This document shows positions 61,501 to 64,000 of a stretch of 64,000 bases of DNA, in pieces. The position numbers and the translations under genes are program-made. The DNA comes from Carettochelys insculpta (Eukaryota; Chordata; Testudines; Carettochelyidae). The notes beneath the pieces are model-generated. The model was not told the DNA's origin. It worked only from the letters and a program-made list of their open reading frames with translations, and ran no database searches. Location of the stretch: NCBI RefSeq assembly GCF_033958435.1, contig NC_134144.1, positions 8,612,010-8,676,009 on the forward strand. The letters run 5' to 3'. How positions within the stretch are numbered: position 1 is the first letter of the stretch; each line of letters begins with the position of its first letter.

Positions 61501-62736
61501 TTTAGGCTTAGGGTACTGGCTGAACCTCTGTAGCCTGGCACCTTTGAGATCTGACCAGCTAGAAACCAGAGAATTTGCTGAACCATGGGATGTCAATATT
61601 GTCTAACAGCATCACCAACACTTCCACTGTTTATTGGGCTCTTAGAAGGGGTAAGTGAGAGCTAACTAACAGCATGGAACACTGAGAGCTAGGACTAGTG
61701 GCTTTAAACAAACTTTATGGGACTGCTGGAATCTTGGCAACATCCATGGTAAATGGACATCCAGCTAACTAAAATTATGCTAGACCACAGATGTAGCCAT
61801 GCCAGAGAGTGCCAGACTAGACAGGTTCAACCTGTACTAAAATGTGCTCTCTTTCCCCATCCCTTCATTCTCCTATTTCACCCCCATTTTCGTGGAGCTG
61901 AAACAAGGTGACAGATATCTTTATTGGAAGCCTACTGAAATACCCTGTTCCCAAGGCTTACCAATGTAGTCAGACTTGCCCCTAGACTTCGTCAGTCAGA
62001 CTTGCCTGTAGAACTGTACACAGCATCCTGTATACAGAACATGCATTTATTCACCGTTATACAGACATATAGTTGCACAGCATGTGGAGTACCTCATGTG
62101 AGACTTAACATCCAGCAACTCCAGAGAAGTCACCCTTGGCTCTCCAGCCAGATTCTGCAATATCTTCAGCCTAGGGCCACAGTGTTTATAGAACTCAGTG
62201 CAGATATTCAGTAGGGACTCTCTGGGCCTCCTGAACTCCTCCCTAGCAATTCGCTCATCCAGCTCCTCCCGGGGGAGACCCTGGCCTTCCTCCAGCAAGT
62301 GAAGGTTTTCCCTGGAGATTAAAAAAAAGTAAGGGCATATGATGCACAGCTGAAAGGTGACACAAACAGCTAGATAAATGAGGAGATTATAATGAACCCC
62401 TCCTCCTTAACAGGTAGGGCTGTTCCTCAGTGGGTAATCACTGCTCTGCAAAAGCCACCTCCTCTGTGATGGAACAGGAAGACGAAGCAGCAGGCATTTG
62501 TAGTAAAGAGAGGAAGTGATTACTGTGTCCAGGACCCTCCTGAGAATTAACTTTGTTTAAATGAAATACCTTCTGCTGGTTTCCCCTGAAACAGCATCTC
62601 TTGTCTCAACTACTGTAAGGGGAACCCGCAGAAAGAAAAATCCATCTCAGAGGAGCGCATCACAAAATGTCAGGAAAAAGGGGCGTAGGGCTTACTATAC
62701 CTGATAAAGTGCAGTTTGGCTCCTTGATCCGGGTAC
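28329..62736 (-). CDS. UNC80: UNC80, C-terminal 812 residues (16 coding exons, partial gene)
   Basis: UNC80 is a very large scaffold (about 3,250 residues in mammals) that, with UNC79 and FAM155A, forms the complex of the sodium-leak channel NALCN in neuronal membranes. Here the last sixteen coding exons total 2,440 nt; every junction is GT/AG and all phases agree from 62736 to the TAA at 28329-28331. Recognised landmarks in order: the helical-repeat region (ENLHLLEEGQ to GSGSK), a hydrophobic stretch WDFLDFIVRTRIPIFVLL (47.9-kb exon), the Ser/Thr-rich and Arg-rich tail, and the conserved end LDESHV. The tail from 30 kb on diverges most from mammals, as expected for disordered sequence. The gene enters from beyond 64000. 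One further candidate alternative exon is at 52775-52868. Confidence 0.95.
28599..29815 (-). other. UNC80 last intron
   Basis: 1.2 kb with no recognisable repeat or gene. Confidence 0.7.
29816..30027 (-). CDS. UNC80: UNC80 212-nt exon (DQKRSVTFTE)
   Basis: Codes 70 full residues. The first part and the SSPAIVVADLHS block match mammals; the stretch between is Ser/Thr/Ala-rich and divergent. It ends QVTSQ in phase 0 at donor GTAACC. Confidence 0.92.
30028..31019 (-). other. UNC80 intron
   Basis: Two adjacent plus-strand open runs (30450-30683 and 30687-30929) do not resemble any family I know and look like chance or an old unclassified repeat. Confidence 0.5.
31020..31131 (-). CDS. UNC80: UNC80 112-nt exon (LRRPLLSRQK)
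   Basis: Codes 37 residues of the Arg/Lys-rich tail (ARLSTTRRSIQPKTKPS), leaving one base. Acceptor AACTTAG, donor GTGAGG. Confidence 0.95.
31132..31582 (-). other. UNC80 451-nt intron
   Basis: An ordinary intron between two short tail exons. Nothing is recognised in it. Confidence 0.75.
31583..31664 (-). CDS. UNC80: UNC80 82-nt exon (VASVQSEPGQ)
   Basis: Codes 27 residues, ending in the basic LGRKRGLRQ, and leaves in phase 0. Acceptor TTAACAG, donor GTAAGA. Confidence 0.95.
31665..36470 (-). other. UNC80 4.8-kb intron, repeat-poor
   Basis: Only a (caaa)n microsatellite (33689-33716) is recognisable. Otherwise it is AT-rich unique sequence without gene signals. Confidence 0.65.
33689..33716. 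repeat. (caaa)n microsatellite
   Basis: About six tandem caaa units inside a UNC80 intron. Confidence 0.9.
36471..36527 (-). CDS. UNC80: UNC80 57-nt exon (EPNVLDDSQG)
   Basis: A small exon coding 18 residues, to EGSLS, leaving two bases of Arg. Acceptor CTGCAG, donor GTACAG. It is a multiple of three and symmetric in phase with its neighbours only if the 82-nt exon follows. Confidence 0.93.
36528..37680 (-). other. UNC80 intron, distal part
   Basis: Unique-looking sequence between the 57-nt exon and the hAT element that starts at 37681. No gene seen. Confidence 0.65.
37681..38777. mobile_element. hAT (Charlie-type) element in UNC80 intron
   Basis: A 1,097-bp insertion beginning CAGTGGTTCTCAAACTTTTT, the classic Charlie-type terminus, and ending (reverse complement) CAGTAGTTCTCAAAGTGAC. 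It is flanked by gtatatac / gtatatat (37673-37680, 38778-38785), a 7/8 duplication. The right half is GC-rich; open frames there have no transposase signature. Confidence 0.8.
38786..39684 (-). other. UNC80 intron, proximal part
   Basis: Continues the intron after the hAT element. No gene or further repeat recognised. Confidence 0.65.
39685..39823 (-). CDS. UNC80: UNC80 139-nt exon (DSVSMPSVVSEQ)
   Basis: Codes 45 residues, including EAYLMGAIGRRRFSSHISS, with a basic RRRFSS site, and leaves two bases of Ser. The acceptor follows a long pyrimidine tract; the donor is GTAACA. Confidence 0.95.
39824..41400 (-). other. UNC80 intron with GC-rich repeat-like patch
   Basis: 40140-40680 is much more GC-rich than its surroundings and resembles the interiors of the local hAT elements, but I cannot identify its ends. 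Confidence 0.4.
41417..41585. mobile_element. Short inverted-repeat element (MITE-like)
   Basis: Opposed ends 'agctgcggctacacac' and (reverse complement) 'agctgtctacactagctccc' enclose 'actttgaagttt' / 'cttcgaagttgggag' inverted motifs. It appears related to the larger fold-back at 42069, sharing the 'gtctacac' and 'ttcgaag' words. Borders are tentative. Confidence 0.4.
42069..42487. mobile_element. Long fold-back element, 200-nt arms
   Basis: The left arm 42069-42270 and right arm 42288-42487 are near-perfect reverse complements around a 17-nt spacer. The ends read GGGCCATGTCTACAC and (reverse complement) TGGCCACGTCTGCAA. Each arm contains an ATTTGCAT octamer next to 'attccca'. It is non-coding. 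The GTCTACA-type terminus suggests the same DNA-transposon group as 41417 and 49736. A clear target duplication was not found. Confidence 0.75.
43487..43666 (-). CDS. UNC80: UNC80 180-nt exon (Ser/Thr-rich tail start)
   Basis: Codes 59 residues, YQGKTSISTVGTSTSAYRLS onward to the acidic TDEEDEE, leaving one base of Asn. This is the start of the phosphorylatable, probably disordered tail. Acceptor CTGTGCAG, donor GTAAGT. Confidence 0.96.
43667..44539 (-). other. UNC80 intron before SINE
   Basis: Has a C-run followed by (at)n near 43711-43733 and otherwise unique sequence. Confidence 0.6.
44540..44735 (+). repeat. tRNA-derived SINE (turtle tRNA-Lys / Cry I type)
   Basis: It starts with a polymerase III A-box-like block GATAGCTCAGTGGTTTGGGC and a B-box-like GTGAATTCAGTCC, then a tRNA-unrelated body, and ends in 'cccttccagttctata', a CR1-like tail. 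This arrangement is that of the cryptodiran turtle SINE. It is about 200 nt, moderately diverged, and not a tRNA gene. Confidence 0.75.
45048..45213 (-). CDS. UNC80: UNC80 166-nt exon (LLAQPAENHE)
   Basis: A phase-0 entry exon of 55 codons, including RQHIADQLERRFIPRPLCKS and ending VHSGS, leaving one base of Ala. Acceptor CTGTCAG, donor GTAAGG. Confidence 0.96.
45214..45584 (-). other. UNC80 intron before CR1 tail
   Basis: Unique-looking intronic sequence; no gene. Confidence 0.6.
45585..45735 (-). repeat. CR1 LINE 3' end
   Basis: On plus it reads 'agctgtctgggaccttgtaa', 'cgtccagccccctgcactg' and 'ttccctcaacttgat'-like sequence, the reverse complement of a CR1 3' tail. The 5' part is missing. 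Confidence 0.7.
45736..47045 (-). other. UNC80 intron
   Basis: No gene. It has a short tandem 'gctag' stretch near 46391-46410 and a number of short open frames without family resemblance. Confidence 0.6.
47046..47246. mobile_element. Possible short inverted-repeat element
   Basis: Starts CAGGGCCATCCCTATGG and ends (reverse complement) CAGAGCTGTCCCATCCATAGG, with a GC-rich non-coding interior. There is no convincing target duplication, so this is tentative. Confidence 0.35.
47378..47401. repeat. (cat)8 microsatellite
   Basis: Eight tandem cat units in a UNC80 intron. Confidence 0.9.
47801..47985 (-). CDS. UNC80: UNC80 185-nt exon (LKVILVCFERQ)
   Basis: Completes Ala and codes 61 residues. 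It holds the hydrophobic stretch ALWDFLDFIVRTRIPIFVLL, which membrane predictors tend to score. Donor GTAAAG after FIQCK. Confidence 0.96.
48472..49360. mobile_element. hAT (Charlie-type) element
   Basis: An 889-bp insertion with ends CAGGGGTTGGCAACCTGTGG and (reverse complement) CTGGGGTCTGCAACCGAAAT. It is flanked by ccttagca / ccttaaca (48464-48471, 49361-49368), a 7/8 match. The right part (gtggctcttgacgtattg) is typical of this group. No intact transposase. Confidence 0.75.
49736..50024. mobile_element. MITE-like element with CTATGTCTACA ends
   Basis: A 289-bp segment whose ends read CTATGTCTACATGGCGAGATGC and (reverse complement) CTATGCCTGCATGGTGGATGC. The flanks share ctaac only imperfectly. 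The interior is AT-rich and non-coding. Confidence 0.5.
50460..50666 (-). CDS. UNC80: UNC80 207-nt exon (SPWLEQPEV)
   Basis: Completes Asp and codes 68 residues, including LLPPRIISTSRSKNF and AGKDLRREGLAEST, leaving one base of Ala. Acceptor ATCTCAG, donor GTGAGT. Confidence 0.96.
50667..51374 (-). other. UNC80 intron
   Basis: 708 nt, no recognisable repeat. Confidence 0.7.
51375..51498 (-). CDS. UNC80: UNC80 124-nt exon (ALKEDFPLSH)
   Basis: Codes 41 residues including ISPFTNQERREGMLLNLL and ending VGSGSK, plus the first base of Asp. Acceptor TGTGCAG, donor GTCTGA. This is the form known from mammalian UNC80. Confidence 0.96.
52775..52868 (-). CDS. UNC80: Candidate alternative UNC80 exon, 94 nt
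   Basis: Open throughout in the frame set by the preceding exon: 31 codons starting AAIPCAFG, a strongly hydrophobic run CLLLYALYLHV, then a charged end MKPKGIEMDT, leaving one base. It has acceptor TGTTTGCAG and donor ACAG/GTACAG. It enters in phase 0 and leaves in phase 1, exactly like the constitutive 124-nt exon at 51375-51498. Including both would shift the frame and hit TAA in the following exon. It is therefore mutually exclusive with that exon, a poison exon, or a chance open stretch. I do not recall it in the mammalian reference protein. Confidence 0.4.
53251..53314. repeat. Interspersed dyad repeat with central CRE
   Basis: A 64-bp imperfect inverted repeat starting CAGCTGGTGTAA and closing with its counterpart, with the perfect cAMP-response octamer TGACGTCA (53279-53286) at the centre. 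Similar 'ccagctgaggatctgg' repeats are widespread in reptile genomes, as I recall. Confidence 0.5.
53496..53621 (-). CDS. UNC80: UNC80 126-nt exon (VMGVVGPSSV)
   Basis: A phase-0 exon of 42 codons, including PYLSPPLPFSTAVVRLVALQ, one of the most conserved UNC80 segments. Acceptor ATTGCAG, donor GTGTGC. Confidence 0.96.
53622..55397 (-). other. UNC80 intron
   Basis: 54290-54420 resembles a hAT fragment ('aaaggagccgctagaactct'), without definable ends. A hairpin repeat sits at 55162-55250. A 159-codon plus-strand open frame starting at 54399 has no family resemblance. Confidence 0.5.
55162..55250. repeat. Hairpin-forming inverted repeat
   Basis: The arms TTTTCAAAGTGGTGCGTGGG(AA) at 55162-55183 and its reverse complement at 55229-55250 match at 21 of 22 positions, with a 45-nt loop. 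It is likely a small MITE remnant. Confidence 0.7.
55398..55521 (-). CDS. UNC80: UNC80 124-nt exon (RQVEWEPASN)
   Basis: Codes 41 residues to SLINVCVNL, leaving in phase 0. Acceptor ATTCCAG, donor GTGAGT. Confidence 0.96.
55522..58015 (-). other. UNC80 2.5-kb intron
   Basis: No recognised repeat. Near 57836-57866 'ccggaag' and 'aatggcgac' resemble a housekeeping promoter or start context but lead to no known protein. Confidence 0.55.
58016..58216 (-). CDS. UNC80: UNC80 201-nt exon (LAEIAHSLLKL)
   Basis: Codes 66 full residues of the helical-repeat region, including RGLRRYIMEMLPITDW and ending HKMPTL plus two bases of Arg. Acceptor TTTTAG, donor GTGAGC. Confidence 0.96.
58217..62092 (-). other. 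UNC80 3.9-kb intron
   Basis: Mostly unique AT-rich DNA. The only clear repeat is the mariner-type element at 61514-61836. Confidence 0.6.
61514..61836. mobile_element. Mariner-type inverted-repeat element, copy 2
   Basis: A 323-bp element bounded by TA, with ends TGGCTGAACCTCTGTAGCC and (reverse complement) CAGGTTGAACCTGTCTAGTC. The interior matches 27111-27442 over its whole length ('accaacacttccactg', 'aaacaaactttatggga'). Confidence 0.7.
62093..62311 (-). CDS. UNC80: UNC80 219-nt exon (ENLHLLEEGQ)
   Basis: Codes 72 full residues, including REEFRRPRESLLNICTEFY and ending VKSHM plus two bases of Arg. The donor GTACTC is weak compared with the others. Confidence 0.95.
62312..62700 (-). other. 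UNC80 389-nt intron
   Basis: Separates the 36-nt exon from the 219-nt exon. It has normal ends and no repeat. Confidence 0.75.
62701..62736 (-). CDS. UNC80: UNC80 36-nt exon
   Basis: Reads YPDQGAKLHFI and two bases of Arg, between acceptor CTTCCCAG and donor GTATAG. Entry needs one base and exit leaves two, fitting the next exon exactly. Its very small size makes it the least certain of the constitutive exons, but reading and phase agree with UNC80. Confidence 0.8.
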
Positions 62737-64000
62737 CTGGGAAGTTGAAAATGCAGACACTGTGATTCCAAATAGGAACCTCGGAACATCAGAATTGCTG
62801 TATTGGTTCACTTCCCCCGTCTCACAGTGCCCAGCATCAGAGACTCCAGAGGAAGGTGCAGGAAACCCCTGAGTATGCAGATAAGAGCTAGGCTGCTCCC
62901 CAGATCCATAACAATAATAATAGGTTGGCTTAAACCCTAAAGCATGAGGTTTTCTGTTCCAAACAAAACTCTGTTTTAAAGTATTTCCTACTGTTACTTT
63001 TCTCATAGCTTATGAGACAAAGAGGACACAAACTTTATACTTTTTGAGTTTACACCATTCGGTATTTTGCATAATTTTATCATTCCCCCTCTTCTTCATC
63101 TCATTTGGAGAGTAATTATCCCAGTCTTTTTGATGTCTCTTTATATGAAGTTTGTTTTCTTCACCTAAAAACTCTCAGTGCCCATCTCTGAACCCCTTCT
63201 GGTGTAGCCATAGCCTTTTGACACAGGATGAGGACATAAGACAGTATTCCAAGTGATGGCATACCCTTGGTATTAAAATATTTCCTATACCTTTCTTCCT
63301 CCTAGCACTTCATTGTATGAAAACAGATGGAGAACATCTTAAAACATGAAGGGGTTGTTTTCCCTTTTGAATCACAGGAAGAATAGCTTGGAAACTGCAA
63401 CAGTGATCAAATTTTATATCACTATACTGTTGTCGCTACCGAGTCTGTTATGAAGAGAACACCACAGACAATACAAATGTGAACATGGAGCTTTGGGGAA
63501 AATATTTTGAATTGATTTTAGATTACTGAATATTCTGTATCAGAAAAGTCTGGAGATTTGAGCCAAGATTTTTCAGCCACATAGTATCAGAGTCTCTAGA
63601 GAAGCAATTTCATAATCTCTCAAGGAACAATTTTACTGTAATTGTAGTCCAAATTTTGCACTGGCTAAGATTTTACTACCCTGTATTCCATTTTTAGACT
63701 GCAGTCAGCAGACTGGTGCCCCAGTCTCAGCTCCTGGATTAGAGCTGTGCCCCCAACATCCAAGTATTGCCACACTGTGGTATGATGGAGTAGTTGTAGA
63801 CCTTGCTAGTCCAATTTGAGAAGAGGCAGGGACCAATCTAGAACTATCTTCAGAAAATGGTTATTTATATGCAGCCCCAGGGCTAGCCTTGAACATCCAT
63901 TATGCACATGCAGACGCTGCCCCCCCCCGCCCCCGCTTATGTTACCTAAACCACAAAGATACCTCAAGGGGTATAGAATTCAGAATGGATACTTTTGCTG
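62737..64000 (-). other. UNC80 intron to window end
   Basis: I found no further exon with a matching phase; the preceding UNC80 exon must lie beyond the window. No repeat recognised. Confidence 0.6.

Noticed and set aside
1..64000. CRISPR arrays, bacterial operons or phage genes
   Set aside because: No regularly spaced direct repeats; the genes are intron-split vertebrate genes.

Overview
The window is vertebrate nuclear DNA, most likely from a turtle. Two conserved vertebrate genes lie on the minus strand with canonical introns. The repeats are a reptilian mix: degraded CR1 LINEs, a tRNA-Lys-type SINE like that of cryptodiran turtles, a Penelope-like fragment with a GIY-YIG domain, a DIRS-type tyrosine-recombinase retrotransposon, and many non-autonomous hAT and mariner-like elements. 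The SINE is the strongest pointer to a turtle; a crocodilian or other reptile is not excluded from sequence alone.

Genes. RPE (ribulose-5-phosphate 3-epimerase) is complete: six coding exons between 16490 and 5265 join without a frame break into a 228-residue protein with all metal-binding and catalytic residues. A CpG-rich promoter covers exon 1. Upstream of RPE, in the same orientation, is the 3' part of UNC80, the large scaffold subunit of the NALCN sodium-leak channel: sixteen coding exons between 62736 and 28329 give 812 complete C-terminal residues, ending in the native stop. UNC80 upstream of RPE in tandem is the order I know from other amniotes. The 5' three quarters of UNC80 lie beyond position 64000.

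Layout. 1-4970: RPE 3' flank with a CR1 tail. 4972-16490: RPE; its 8.6-kb first intron (7750-16368) is packed with degraded CR1, a Penelope scrap, two copies of one hAT family, an LTR-like remnant, and a CR1 interrupted by hAT elements. 16500-16760: RPE promoter. 16828-17545: Penelope-like element with inverted arms. 17852-23901: a structurally full-length DIRS-type element with inverted terminal repeats, an internal complementary region, gag, RT-RNase H-methyltransferase-like and tyrosine recombinase frames. Gag and RT are broken by stops; the recombinase frame is open. 23902-28328: intergenic, UNC80 3' flank. 28329-62736: UNC80 exons, with introns holding three hAT elements, several short inverted-repeat elements, one SINE and one CR1 tail. 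62737-64000: UNC80 intron.

The two items I would look at first are (1) a 94-nt open segment in UNC80 (52775-52868) with splice signals and the same entry and exit phase as the neighbouring constitutive 124-nt exon, so it could be mutually exclusive with it or act as a poison exon, and (2) the DIRS element, whose internal region carries the fused complements of both termini and whose ends share only a 5-nt core with no target duplication, as expected for integration of a circular intermediate by a tyrosine recombinase.
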